NCBI GenBank assembly: GCA_008694505.1
Contig: VZDJ01000063.1
Location: 3,928,527-3,992,526 of the forward strand
Direction of reading: 5' to 3'
Source of the DNA: Cyanoderma ruficeps
Taxonomy: Eukaryota; Chordata; Aves; Passeriformes; Timaliidae
Length of the DNA: 64,000 nucleotides
Shown here: positions 12,146 to 23,534 of the stretch, piece after piece
How the letters are laid out: the number at the start of each line of letters is the position of its first letter
Position numbering within the stretch: the first letter of the stretch is position 1
Position numbers and translations under genes: made by a program
The notes under the pieces: generated by a model
The model's database searches: none
What the model saw: the letters and a program-made list of their open reading frames with translations, nothing else
What the model was told of the DNA's origin: nothing

Positions 12146-13001
12146 GGGGAAGGACGCGCCGTGCCTGGCGCTGGAAGCGGTGCCAGATCCCACAAAACCC
12201 TCCCTTTGTCTGTCCCAGTGCCTCGTCTGAGTGTGGCAGACAGGGCACACCGTCCTTTGAGGGTAAGAGCTGGAAAGGGAGCGTGTCCCCTGCCCCAGGG
12301 CCACCTTCTAGTGAGGATGAGGGCTGGGAAGCAGAGAGGAGAGCCGACTCCTGTGCAACAGGGTTGGTTTCCCCCCATTTTCATCTGCTGAGCAGACTGA
12401 GAAGGTCTCAAGGATGTTTGCACAGCTTTGGAGAGCTGTCCTGTGGTCACGGTGAGCTCTGCCAGGAGTTTCCAGGGGAAGAGAGTAGAGCAGGGCTGGG
12501 TGGGTTACAGGGGCTCTGGGGAAAGGGTTAAAGTCACGGTCACTTTGTTTCTGCTCCTCTTTTCCGGTGACAAGCCAGGCTCTGCAGGCAGAGCACCCCA
12601 GTGACCCTCTCAGCACAGGGTGACCACGAGGGTTTGGCTGGATGTGAGCCCTTGACCCCTGACTGTCCCATGCTGCTGCCCAGCACTGCCCTCCCCTCAA
12701 CAGCAGTGCACCTCAGGCCCCCAAAATCCATCTTTCCCTGGATTTCTGTCTCTGCTGGGGGAGCTCCTGCCCTGCTATGTGGGAGAGCCACGAGTGAGGG
12801 CAAACCCATCCCTGTGCCCTTGTCACTGTGGGGTCCTGTTCTCTTAACGGGTTTGTTCAGCCCATGTGCCAGCAGCTGCCCTGGAAGAGGGCAGGATTAT
12901 CCAAGCCAGCCCGTGCCATCTGTGCCCTCAGCCAGAGTTGTTTCATCTCTGTCCTGCGTGTGCCCCTCTGCCTCTCCCTCCCTGGCAGCCCTTGCACTGG
13001 A

Positions 13002-13060
13002 AATAATAATAATAATAATGATAATAATAATAATAATAATAGCAATAATAACAACAACAG
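13002..13060. repeat. (AAT)n microsatellite with degenerate end
   Basis: About 13 AAT units with a GAT interruption, decaying rightward into AGC/AAC triplets. It reads as poly-Ile, poly-Asn or poly-Leu in different frames and explains several spurious open frames. Confidence 0.95.
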
Positions 13061-13194
13061 TAAAAGAAAAGGAATTAAGACAGGCAAACATAAAGATGAG
13101 TTGTTGCATGGCTCCTGCGCCGATTCTGATCTCAATGTCAAGGGAGCATCATTCCAGCCTAATGGCATCTTCCCGTGGAAGTGCTTTGTAGCAG

Positions 13195-13345
13195 TCATAA
13201 ATAAACATGCCGGGTGAAAGGCACGATAACAAAAAAATGGAAACTGAGGCGCCCGGGATCTTTATTATTGAGCAGACAAAGCATCTGTGATTAGTAGGAA
13301 CAGGGGAGAGGAGAGGGTAAAAATAAAAGGCGGCCGATTGTGTTG
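13195..13345. promoter_or_regulatory. CNE-like island
   Basis: Contains ATAAATAAACATG (forkhead TAAACA), GATAACAAAAAAATGG, CTTTATTATTGAG and ATAAAAGGCGGCCG within 150 bp. Candidate regulatory element by motif density; no direct evidence. Confidence 0.3.
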
Positions 13346-14484
13346 CTGCCTTGTCCGTGTCAAGAGAGGATCTGGCTGTGGTGGGTTGACAGGTTGTCTG
13401 GATAAATAGTTTGGGGGCAGAACACACATTTCTGATGGAACTTTCTTTTTTTACAGCCGAGATCAGGAGCTCCAGAGGTACTGTCAAGGACGGACGAAGC
13501 TCTATAAATCAGGACAGGCTTTTTTGTCTGTCTGAAAAGTCTTATCTCGGAGTTCGTCCAGGCAATTTTTTGAGGTCTCTCTGGCTTCCTCCCTTCTCCT
13601 TATCAGAGCGCCACAGCTTTAAATGCAGATAGATACCCTCTAATGGAAGCACAAGCCAGAGCCCTCACTCCTTGTAAGTGCCAGCTCGTAATTTAGTTGT
13701 GTGCCCTTTGGCACCGGCGCATCCATCACGGGAGGCGGAGGCAGCGTCACCTCCCGGTGCTGCACCAGGGACCGTGGTGGCAGAGGGGGTTTGGCAGTGG
13801 AGGGACCCCAGCTCCCACCCTCCTTGCTCAGTGTGGGACGAGCCACCTGTGAAACAGGCTGAGACCAGTGGGTTTTTTCACTCTGTGGTTGTGTTGAGGG
13901 GATTAAGGAAGGATAAAGAAATCCTGCCTGGTGTGTGAGGCAGCAGGAGGGTGGAGATGGGCAGGGTGGAGAGCAGCCATTCCTCTGAATTTTTTAGTTC
14001 TTCTCTTGCCATGTCTTTCCCCATCACACGCTTTTTGTAGTTAAACCAAACGGGCTGGGAAGGAAGGGTTGATTTTTTTGGCTGGCCGTGATCCAGAGGG
14101 ATGTCATGCACCCGGAATCAGAGCTCAGCGGGATGAAAACCGACATGGGGTTTGATGGGGGAAGCTGTCAAGCCACCCCTCGGCTGTGGAGCCCTACCCC
14201 AACCTCCTCGAACCTTTCGAAAATCACTTGTCACCTTCCCTAACAAACAGTGCACAGCTAATGGCGACACTTCACCATCCCCGACAGCTCCAGATTGTTA
14301 ATTCCCCCTGTTTTTCCCCCTGAATGGCGTTTTGCCTTCTGGCTAAAGCAGCGTGGCTGCATCAGCCCGTGAGCTCCTCACCTGTGGACATGTGAAGGGG
14401 GTTTAATAGGTTTCTTCTCTTTGCCCCACTGGGCTGTGACCGGGAGGGGAGACAGAGCTGCCTGAGTCACTAATTGCTTTGGCC

Positions 14485-14905
14485 CTGCAACTCCCGAATG
14501 ATGGAAAAGATTAAGAGGGAAGGAAAACAGCCATTCTATCTCTTTCTTGAAAAAACTTGCAGCATGAAAGGCTCATTAACATCATTAATGTTTCATTAAC
14601 CTCTAGCCAGACAAATAAGCTGGAGGTAATTTAACAGTACGGGAGGGGAAGGGAAAAAAAAAAAAGAAAGAAAATTAAAAATTACCCAGGTGTAGGTGAC
14701 ATTCTCGGGGTTACCTTCGCTGTGGGTTTTGGAGAGGTGTGGGCTCCTCTGCCTCCCCGCCCGGGCGCTTGGAGCTCTGCCAGCGGCACCGCCGGCTCCG
14801 GAGGGCTGCAGGTAATAACGAGCGGGGAAAGTCATTGATTGTGACAAAATGGGATTCATTTGAACACGGCAACATCTGAAATCTCGCAGAGGAACAGTGC
14901 TCCGC
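14485..14905. promoter_or_regulatory. Bipartite CNE-like island
   Basis: The left part (14485-14640) is AT-rich and carries three CATTAA words at 14574, 14583 and 14594, spaced about one helical turn apart, followed by GGTAATTTAA. The right part (14815-14905) contains TCATTGATTGTGACAAAATG, reminiscent of PBX/MEIS-type sites. The two are separated by an A-run and a GC-rich block. Candidate enhancer pair. Confidence 0.4.
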
Positions 14906-15764
14906 ACAATGCGGGCTTTAGAGAGAGAAAAAAAGAAAAGAGGGGGGGAAAAATCGGTGGCTGCAAAATGACTTTCTTTGTTTGAGTAAAAGGCTTTCTC
15001 CCCTTGTTAATTTTGGTTGGGGTTGATTTGATTTTTATCTCTGCCCAAGTTTACGTGCTCCACCTCCACCCCTGTTCATCCCAAGTCCATGTGGGTGCGT
15101 ACACACCGGGAGAGATGTATTTATACACATGCAGACACTGGTGTTTTGTGAGCCCACTTGTAACTCACTGCTTCCCCTCCAAATTGCCTTCCCTTGAGCA
15201 AGATCTCTGGTAGGAAAGAAACATTGTTATATCCTCCCCAAAACATGAAGGTGGGTTAAAAATTTAAAATAAATCCCACTATTTTTTGGCTCTTTGCTGT
15301 GGTCTAGTCTGGGAGCTTCCAGAATTGTCTAATTAATCTGGGTCGTCCATGAGCAAGTGATAAGAGAGAGTTTCTGCCTGTAAGAGAGAAGGGAATAAGG
15401 AAAATCTGCCAAAGGGGGACTTGTGTCCCCATTCCCAGTTCAGAGGGATGAAGGAGACTGGTTTAAGGTGACCTTGAGGAGGTCCTGTTGGAACTGAGAG
15501 TTGAGCATGCTCCTCATGGATCGTTATCGCCTGATTTCCACTGTTCTCCTGTCCCACAGACCAGACCCTGCACAACTTTGCAAGGTTTGCCTGTTCCTGG
15601 GTGATTTTTGCTTTGTGAAGTTTGGACCAGCCCCTTTCCTGCTGTGATCTGTGGGCTGGGAGGAGGAGATCTTGGCTGCTCTGTCCACTCCAATCCTGGA
15701 TCTTCCATTTGCTCTGCTGGGGCTTTGCATAAGGTGCCTGATTCCCATGGCTGCATTTTCCTTA

Positions 15765-15870
15765 GCCATAAATTGCCAATAACTCTCTCCCAGAGTTCAA
15801 ATTAGTCCTCATAAAGGGCGTTAAGTGTGAAGTACAACATTAATGTAAATTTTCCTGTCTTTGCCCACTC
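15765..15870. promoter_or_regulatory. CNE-like island
   Basis: Contains CCATAAATTGCCAATAAC (HOX/CDX- and CCAAT-like), CTCATAAAGGGCGTTAAG and CATTAATGTAAAT in 105 bp. Candidate only. Confidence 0.3.
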
Positions 15871-17029
15871 CTGTCAGGCCTCAGCCAGGTGAGTGGATGT
15901 TTCCTGAGCTGAGGTTGGGATCAGGCTGTCGGTCCAGCACAAGGAAGGGATGGGAGGTGCTCAGTAACATTGGACCACCTGCTCTAGCTGCTCACATTCG
16001 CTTTCAGCAGCCCCTGCACTGCTCAGGGACTTCAAAAAGCTGCAGTCTTTAGCGTTGCAGGAATTTTCTGTCTAGTGCCAGCCCTCGGTATTTCACAGGT
16101 TCCCCAAGCAGCCCGCAGGCACAAATAACCTTTACGTCCTGCTCTCCACTGTTTATGTAAACTTGGCTTCTGCTTGTTCCTGTGACACCGTGCCTGTGCT
16201 CTCCTTCCTCTGGGGATGGAGGGGGAGGTAGAGCGGGGAAAAACTCCTGTGTGAACATTTCCTGGTGAAAAAGGGTCTCTCCTACGGGGGCTTGAAGGGA
16301 ACCCAGCAGTGCAGGTAGGACAGGAACTGAGAGCTGGATGTTTCTGTGCCTTCTGCCAGGTTACAATTTTGTGTCCGTGGCCACAAGGACTGTGCCAGCA
16401 CTGGCTCCTTGCACCCACCTGTCCTGGGGGGTGATGGTTGGAGTGGTGATGGGAAAGGTGCTTTCCTTGGGGTGCAGCCTCCAACCTTGGCTCGATACCC
16501 GCTGCAGGCCAGTGCCTGGGGCTGATCAGGGTACAGATGTGGAGCCCACCTGGCCAGATGTGCAGGCAGCAGGTCTGATTCTCTCTTCAGGCAGGGCAGG
16601 AAAGCTGAGGAATGGTTTTAAGGGTCTCCAAATTAGTCTGCGTGGTAGAAAACTCTGCTGGATTTCCTGGGTGACCCTCCCGGGGTGACGCCATCTCGAG
16701 GAGTTAAATTGAGACCTCGCCTAAGAGGTGATGATTTGGGAGGCCTGTCTGTGTATGAGCAGTCATGAAGGGCTTTCTGAAAATTTAGGACCACCTTTCT
16801 TTTTTTTTTTTTTTTGCTGGATGAGTCCCTCAAACAAGTAGACGTTCAAAAATCGCTTGGAAAAATCTTGGTCTAGTTTTGCTACAGTGAAACAGCACAA
16901 ACTGAACCACTATAAAGATCTTTTTTATTGCCATCTATCAGGGTTTGTATCTGTGTCTCCTTCCCATCCTTTTGACAACAGTATATGAGCAGCCAGGATT
17001 TATCCTTCCCAGCTAAATCTCTTTCAACC

Positions 17030-17215
17030 CATGCAAGAAGCCCAGGAAATTATTTCACTAAAATATATAGTTCACCAAAATTATTCAACCCTGAAGCGTT
17101 CAGGTTTAGGTCAGTGTAAATTTAGAATAAGTATTTGTTCTGGTTCTTATCTTAGCCAAGCTGATTTACCCAGGAGCAGCTGATAACTCCTTTTAAATTC
17201 ACTACAGAATCATCT
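17030..17215. promoter_or_regulatory. CNE-like island
   Basis: An AT-rich block with AAAATATATAGTTC, AAATTATTCAAC, TTCTTATCTTAGCC (a GATA word on the minus strand) and CTGATAACTCC (a TGATAA word). Candidate enhancer by texture. Confidence 0.35.
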
Positions 17216-17776
17216 TCTTCCAAATGTTCATTTCCCCACTTCTCCCCCCACGTCCCTGCCTGGGTTTGTTATCCTGGGGTTGCACACAAGGGTGTTGGGT
17301 TGCTGATGAGCTCTGCTGGATCCTCAGCTCCATGTTTTTTCCAAAAGGAAAAACACGTGTGGCATGTGCCTTGTATACTAGAATTTCATAAAAAAGATCA
17401 GGAACAGCTTCCCTAACTTTTCTTTAGAAGCCCAAGTTGGGAACAAATATTTGACTTGCACAGGAAAAAGAAAAGTGTTCATGTGGTTTATGATGTCTTT
17501 TCACTTGTTCAACTTTTAAGCAGAGTTTTTTTCTCTCTAAACCTCAGCATTTCCTTCTTCGAGAGCAAATCTCTTGAGGTGGAGAGTGCTTTGGAATAGA
17601 GTTATTTACCCATCTCTCTCTCTCTTTCTATGAACAGACTTTAAATGAGCTGAAAACCAGGAGCTGCAGGAACTTGTACTGGCTTCTGCCAGCTCTTCCC
17701 ATCTGCATTTCCCTCATCTGCTCCTTGGTGGGTGTGGTGCAGGAGTGTGAGGGGCTGCAAAGAGAGAGGACTTGGA

Positions 17777-18215
17777 GCATCCCTGCTCTGGCCACTCTCA
17801 TCCCTGCTCTGTCTGCTCTCATCCCTGCATTCCTGCTGCCCTGCATTCCTGCTGCCCTGCATCCCTGCTGCCCTGCATTCCTGCTGCCCTGCATTCCTGC
17901 CCATGCACCAGGATGCTCTGCATCCCTGTGCCAGGAGCTGCATCCCTGCCTGGGCAACTGAATCCCGGCCCAGGCAGCCACATCCCTGCCCTGGCCATTC
18001 TCATCCCTGCCCCACCTTCCCTGCATCCCTGCATCCCTGCATCCCTGCNTCCCTGCCCTGCATCCCTGCCCTGCATCCTGCCTGGACACGTGCATCCCTG
18101 CTCTGTCACCTGCATCCCTGTCCTGTCACCTGCATCCTTGCCCCGCCTGCCGCATCCCCGTCCTACATCCCTTGCTCGGGCAGCCTCATCCCCATCCCAG
18201 CCCGCCGCTCGCATC
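17777..18215. repeat. Pyrimidine-rich 9/16-bp minisatellite
   Basis: A variable tandem array built on CATCCCTG(C). In 17826-17895 the unit is a regular 16 bp (CTGCATTCCTGCTGCC, about 4.5 copies). In 18020-18080 it shortens to 9-bp CTGCATCCC units, with one N at 18049. Copies decay into single CATCCC words toward both ends. Translation gives Cys-Ile-Pro-Ala-rich or Arg-Asp-Ala-Gly-Met-Gln-rich peptides on opposite strands, so the long open frames here are products of the repeat and not genes. Confidence 0.9.
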
Positions 18216-18345
18216 CCGGCCCCGCATCCCCGCCCGTGCCCGGGGAAGCAGCACCATCTCGCGTCGGTCTGGAGCCGGCACAGCCCGTCCCTGCGCGACC
18301 GCACCTCCTGGAGAAGCCGGGGAAATGCCGGCACTCCCCAGCACC
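18145..18345. other. CpG-rich segment beside the minisatellite
   Basis: About 200 bp unusually dense in CpG (CCCGCCGCTCGCATCCCGGC and similar), continuing the CATCCC theme on its left. It is shorter than conventional CpG islands and no transcript start can be inferred. Confidence 0.5.
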
Positions 18346-18349
18346 AGCT

Positions 18350-19770
18350 CGTCCCAGCTGCCTTATTCCGCACTCTCAGAACGTTCATCCCACTTTCCTC
18401 CTTTCATTCCCCTCCTGTTTTTCAAATACAGGGAATTCTGAAGCCTTCTGCTAACTGAGGGGATGCTGAGTGGTTCAAACGTGCATCATTTCTTTTTCCT
18501 GGTCCTTCAGGACATTCGGAAGTGCCGAGGTTTATTTTCTGCTGCTCAGACTCCATTTATACCACCCTATTTATGCCTGTCTGAAATAACAGCAGAATAG
18601 GATGTATTTAGGGGTGCTGTTCCCTTGAGGTGTGGTTTTCAAGGGCATGTAGGACCCAGATTTTAGAGCAAGGAGTTGCTGCATCTTCTAAAGCAGTTTT
18701 ATCCTCTCTAAGGTTGCTGACACCCAGAGATGGTGAGTCAAAAGGGTTTCTGATGAAAACGGGACTGGGGACAGCATCAGGCCATAAAAAAGCCTCTTTC
18801 TGAGAGGTCTGTTTCCAGCACGGAGAGACGCTGAAAGGCAAAGCTGGTGCGTCACCGCTCCCGGTGGTCAGGAGCTGCGTGTGTCGAGGTGGGGAGAGGC
18901 TGCAGAGAGCAGGACTTGCAGCCCAAGGCCTGGAGATGGCAGATCTGAGACTTCACTGGGTAATTCCTTTCTTTTTTAGAGTTGCCATAAGGATTTTCCT
19001 ATGTTTCCTATGTCCGAGTTCAATCGGACACCGAGATGCTGTTACCTAGAAATGATCAGCTCAGTCCCTGCTTGGGAATAATTTCATTTGAGGGGAAATT
19101 TGAGGCACGTTGTCTTTAAAACAGCAGGAACAGCATCTCTGTCCTTTGTGAAGCAAAGTGCATTTGGCGTGTCCAAAGAAGTCCTTGAAGCAGAAAACTT
19201 GGATCATGCAAGGTAAGGGAGGCTGCCTGCAGCACTGGGGACTGGAGAGAGCGAGTTTTCCAGGCAAGCCTTTCTGCTGAAAAGCTGTGGAAAAAAAAAA
19301 TAAAAAATTCAAAGAAAACATTCGGAGAAACAAAATAGTGCGGTCTCCTTCCACCAGCAAGTGAGTTTTCTTTGGCTTGTTCCAATTGAGATATTTGCAT
19401 TTGAAACACACCTACATGTATATATATTTATAGATAGAGCCCTAGAAGGTGAAACTTGTAGTTTCAGCAAAAAGCCTAAAATAACCTCACGTTTTTGCTT
19501 TTTTTTTTTTCCCATTCTGGTTAGTAAAGAGTCTGTGATTGGCATAAGGCTACTTGGAAAATGCCAGGCTGGATCAGTATCACCCTTCTGGCAGCCAGCT
19601 TGGGTCGATGGAGAATAAATACAATCCCCTCTGTCACCCCGTTTTGTCTCCCTGATCCCCCTCTTTTCTTCATCATGGCATTGTTGGAGAGCAATGGGAT
19701 GGAGGTACTTTAAAGGGGGATTTTGGGAGCTCTTTGTAACTATCCAGCGGCAACTCTGCTGAGGCAGCAG
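18350..19770. other. Non-coding interval, no gene seen
   Basis: No exon or recognised transposon. A small AT-rich patch at 18510-18605 contains GGTTTATTTTC and CTATTTATGCC and could be a weak CNE. An A-run lies at 19289-19306 and a T-run at 19497-19511. Confidence 0.55.
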
Positions 19771-19776
19771 GGAAAC

Positions 19777-19954
19777 GAACTCTCCGTGGGATTCAGGAAC
19801 TCTCCGTGGGGTTCAGGAACTCTCCGTGGGGTTCAGGAACTCTCCGTGGGGTTCAGGAACTCTCCGTGGGATGCAGGAAGTCTCCATGGGATGCAGGGAC
19901 TCTCCATGGGGTGCAGGGACCCTTTGTGCAATGCAGGAACTCTTTGTGTGATGA
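19777..19954. repeat. 20-bp minisatellite, about 9 copies
   Basis: A tandem array with an exact 20-bp period; the consensus is GAACTCTCCGTGGGGTTCAG. Copies 2-4 are identical and copy 1 differs by one base. Copies 5-9 accumulate changes progressively (GATGCAG, CCATGGG, CCTTTGTGCAA). The gradient of divergence from left to right is seen directly. Peptide-like repeats in the frames across it are by-products. Confidence 0.97.
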
Positions 19955-20154
19955 GGTTTTCTGGCCAAAACCCCTCCCCAGGAGCTCTCCTGTTCCTCCC
20001 AGCACCTTTGGGATGAGGCAGGACCTCTCTGGATCCCACCAGGCACCAGTAGCAGGGATATGGCAGCAGCGGCTCAGGGGTTTCACTGCTGGAGGGCCCA
20101 AGGGCAGCAGCCAAATTGGGGCTGGATATTGACATTGAAAGTTGGCTTTTTGAA

Positions 20155-20430
20155 AGGCACAACAGCCTTTGCTTGCTGCAGAGCTAATTATTATGCAAAT
20201 TCATGCTAATAAACTCTGCCTTGCATGTTGTGGAGAAGCTGCCTTTCCCGGTTAACATACCAGTAATGAGAGGTAGATTTGTAATTCAGATGCTGGTGGT
20301 AATATCCTAAATTACTCCGCGCTGTAATGGACTTTATTTCTTTCTCCCCTCGGCTCTCCCCCCAGTCCAAATGTCAATGCAAATCAGTTACAACTTTGCA
20401 TATTTATTGCAGATGTATTTATTGTTGATA
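20155..20430. promoter_or_regulatory. Octamer-bearing CNE-like island
   Basis: An AT-rich island with two perfect POU octamers ATGCAAAT, at 20193-20200 and 20377-20384, plus a near-octamer CTTTGCATA at about 20394. Around them are GCTAATTATT, CATGCTAATAAA, GTAATTCAG and GCTGTAATGG homeodomain words. POU factors (OCT, BRN families) bind this octamer. The density of motifs and sharp contrast with the flanks make this one of the best enhancer candidates in the window. The regulated gene is unknown. Confidence 0.5.
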
Positions 20431-20689
20431 CAGGGGTGAGACCCTCAGCTAAACAGCTCCTGCCGGCGCTGCTGCACTGCCAGGGGCTCAAGGTGTGGTT
20501 TTACCTATCATGGTGCTTGAAGGAGCTCCTTCCATCCCCTTTTTTATTTTCCTTCTCTCCCAAGGAGCAGCCTCAGAGTGGGGAAAACATATGTTTATTT
20601 TTTTTTATTCGTCAATTCCTTAGCATCTTTCCTTGTGTGGTTTTACACGACTGCTTTTTCTCCGAGTTGGTGGAGATAACCAAGGAAGC

Positions 20690-20945
20690 ACAGATCATTT
20701 GCAGACTAAGCTAGGATTTAGGCCTAAAGCTACTGAACCAAGGCTTAGATTAGATGGCATCGGGCCTCTGCAATCGGTCTCTGTAAGATTTTGGCCCAAC
20801 TTTGTCATCTTAATCAATGGAAAATCATGCAAGTCAGCTGCGCTTGACATTTCAGCTTCTGTTGGGCCACTGCTGAGCCAGAAATGCCCTTCTGTTACTC
20901 AGTGTCCCATGGCACACAAATATAAAGCAGGTTTCTTTCTGCAGT
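20690..20945. promoter_or_regulatory. CNE-like island with 12-bp palindrome
   Basis: Contains the perfect palindrome TTTAGGCCTAAA at 20717-20728, then TTAGATTAGATGG, TTAATCAATGG and AAATCATGCAAG words. The composition is even, with few TG/CA decay words. Candidate conserved element. Confidence 0.45.
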
Positions 20946-20949
20946 CATG

Positions 20950-23530
20950 AACCTGTGCTCAGAAAATCCTGCCTTGAGACCATCCAACAGGAAAGGAAAA
21001 GCAGAACCATTCCCACATTGCCCTGAGGCTGGCAGAGGGGCAGGGGGAGTTTCAGTGTGCTGGCTGGGCAGAGGGAATGGGTAAGGACAGAGTTATGTCC
21101 GTGTGGGTTTGAGCCTGCTGAGGGCTTTGATTTTACTGTTCTTGCCTTTCTGCTTGCTCTGAGGCACGTTTTCATTTTCTTTACCTTCCTACAGAAGAGA
21201 GAGTCCCAAAGCTTGGGAATATCCACGGCTCTCCAAATCCTTTGCATCAATATGGACAAACTGATGGATTAAAAATTGGCTTTTTGGAGGAATATTGCCT
21301 GCTCCTGGGGGCTCTGGGGGTGATGGTTTGGGGAAGGCTCAGTGATCTGAGCTGGAGCTCACCGAGCCGTCGCAGACACGCTGTGTGTGCACAAGGCTGT
21401 GCCTCCCTCAGGGGCCGTGGATTTCCTTCCCTGGGTTTGCTCCAGCCTCCAGTCAGAGCATGTGCCCATGTTCAAACAGCACGAGGGGCTGGGGAGGCTG
21501 CTCTGCCTGAGACCTGGAGCAAGAGTGTGAGTGGAGAGAGAAGCAGGAGCGCCTCCGGACCTGCCCAAATCTCACGCAGAGGTTTCTGAAGCCTTTGAAC
21601 ATTTTTACTTTGCTTCCATTTGCATTCGGGCTCCTGCACAGAGAGAAACCACCTGGGTTGAGAGGAGAGACTTCGAAAGGGACTGGGGAATGCTCTGCAG
21701 CCCTGCTTCTCCTCATCTCCATGGACTCCCTGCATGGACCAGGCACCGGACACCCGGAGTTTGCTCTGAATCACGGTTTGCCACTTATTCCAAAGCCAGG
21801 CTAAAAATTGTCAGAACCATCTCTCCCAGCCTCAAAATATCGATGAGTCACTGAGGAGCAAAGGGCTGCAAGAGCCAGAACACAGCGGGCAGCCCGTGGT
21901 GGGTAATTTTAGACCGAGAGTAGCCTTGAGGGCTGTTCAGCATTCCCAGCCTCTCTCCTCTGTGCGCCCCCCTCCGATGCGCCCTGGCCTCACGCCTGTG
22001 CCTTGCCGGCAGCTGTGCATCCTCGTGGGTCCTGGGGCATCCTCCCTGTCCGCCGGCGTGTGTGAGGCTTCCCGAGGGATGCCAAGCCTCGTGCTGCACG
22101 GGGCAGGCGTGTGGCAGCAGGACACAGCCCCACCGAGGTGCGGGTCCGTGCGGGTCCGTGCGGGCGGGCTGCGCGGTGAGGAGCGGCGTGCAGTGCTGCG
22201 GCTCTTCCACACGGTGCTGACAAAGCTCCACACAAGGCGCAGAAGGCTCTGGATCCTCGCTCCACGTTGTCCCACCACCCTGCGTAGCGCTGGTAGCTTT
22301 CCCCATCCCGCGAGCGGTGGAAGGCTGGCAGTGCTCACCCTGTGAGCCCTGGAGCAGAATTAGCTCGATTCCAGGGATGCAGGGAAGAGAAGGAGATGTT
22401 CAGGCGGATATTTAGGATGTATCTCTCAGCTCCCTGATTGTGGCAGGGTCTGGAGACCCTGGATGATGTTCTGCTCCTCTTGCTCCAGCTGCTCTCCAAG
22501 CTGTGGGGTCAGGGTGGGCAAGGCGTGAGTCCCCCCGTTTTCAGGCCAGCAGGTGAGACTGCAAGGACGCATTCATGCTCGGAGGAGCAGGATGAAGCCC
22601 GAGCACTGCTTATGTGCTGCAGGATCAGGGTGGGCTCAGACAGTCAGTTCCTGGGTTTGTGGGGTGGCAGAAGCAGGGCTGCAATCTCCTCTATCACTGT
22701 GCATGCTGCGCTTCACTCAGGAGCAGCCAACCTCCCACCGAGTGTCTGCAGCAGTTTCTTAATTGCTTTCTTAACTTCGTTACTCCTCTTCTGTTGGCAG
22801 TGCCCTGAAGCAAGGAGTCCCCCAGGTGCACTTGCTCTTGCATGCCAAAATTAGCTTCTTTTATTTAATTTTAAATAAACGTAGCCTCCTTTGAGTGCTC
22901 CCAGCATCTGCCGTGAAGGGGCAGAGGGAGCAAGTGGTTAATTTTGCATGTGCTGCTCCTCGAAGACCTGCCTGTTACTCGGCCTTTGCAAAGTTTTCCA
23001 TATTTCTTGCAGCTGTCCTCGGTGACCCCGAGTGAGTCAAGCTCTGTGGCTACAAAATGAGGAGATGAATTCTTCATCTCTCCGACATGTGTCTGTCTGC
23101 GCTGCTCAGAGCCAGCACTTCTCAGAGAGGCCACGGGGGCTCTGGTGGATGCCACTGTCACACGGAGCTCTGAGCAGGCTTTAGAGGTGTTAGGCTGAGC
23201 CCCGGGCCTGGTTTTACCTGGGCAGAAGTGCAAGTTAGGACATCGAGGTGCCTGGAGAGCCCTTCTGTGCCACACTGTCCCCGTATGACCTTGGGTATGT
23301 CACAGCTTCTCCCTGTTTGGGATCATGGTAGGATTAGATTAGGGTGGTGATTGGAGTAGCCCAGCATGGAGAGGGCAAGGAAGGCTCTGAGGAGAATGTG
23401 AACCAGGAGGGAGAAGGGCTGGAGGTCTCCTCACAAAGTTTGCTGAGCTGAGGGTGGCATGCACGTGCATGTTTTACATAGGGCGCTGAAATAATTTTTG
23501 GAGAGCTTCTCCCTTTCAGCAGAGGAGGTG
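20950..23530. other. Non-coding interval, no gene seen
   Basis: GC-rich (21950-22340 is the most CpG-dense part, with a 10-bp GTGCGGGTCC repeat). No recognised gene or transposon. Plus-strand frames near 21896-22345 and 22438-22854 are about 140-150 codons, lack domains and overlap antisense frames of equal length. Confidence 0.55.
22139..22168. repeat. 10-bp GTGCGGGTCC tandem repeat
   Basis: Three adjacent 10-bp units, two perfect and one diverged (GTGCGGGCGG), in a CpG-rich context. Confidence 0.85.
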
Positions 23531-23534
23531 GTCA

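Larger units (their letters stand above)
12150..14480. other. Non-coding interval with small islands
   Basis: GC-rich background with an AAT microsatellite (13002-13060) and a candidate island (13195-13345), both listed separately. A 196-codon plus-strand frame at 12601-13191 exists only because the AAT repeat reads as an isoleucine run, so it is not a gene. The stretch 14200-14300 has a slightly CNE-like mix but no clear edges. Confidence 0.6.
14910..17775. other. Non-coding interval with two islands
   Basis: No gene or recognised transposon. It begins with an A/G-rich run (14930-14955), includes a T-run at 16799-16816, and contains the two candidate islands listed at 15765 and 17030. The stretch 17340-17640 is AT-rich without distinctive motifs. 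Confidence 0.55.

Noticed and set aside
12601..13191. 196-codon plus-strand frame
   Set aside because: It depends on the AAT microsatellite reading as an isoleucine run; the rest has no domain and overlaps antisense frames.
17732..18454. Plus- and minus-strand frames of 190-240 codons with Cys-Ile-Pro-Ala or Gly-Met-Gln repeats
   Set aside because: They are translations of the CATCCCTGC minisatellite. Opposite strands are open simultaneously and the frames contain the unresolved base at 18049.
19777..19954. Regular direct repeats that could suggest a CRISPR array
   Set aside because: Units are directly adjacent with no spacers, in clearly vertebrate DNA; it is a minisatellite.
19806..20162. 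Repetitive peptide frames on both strands
   Set aside because: By-products of the 20-bp minisatellite. The period is not a multiple of three, so frames rotate.
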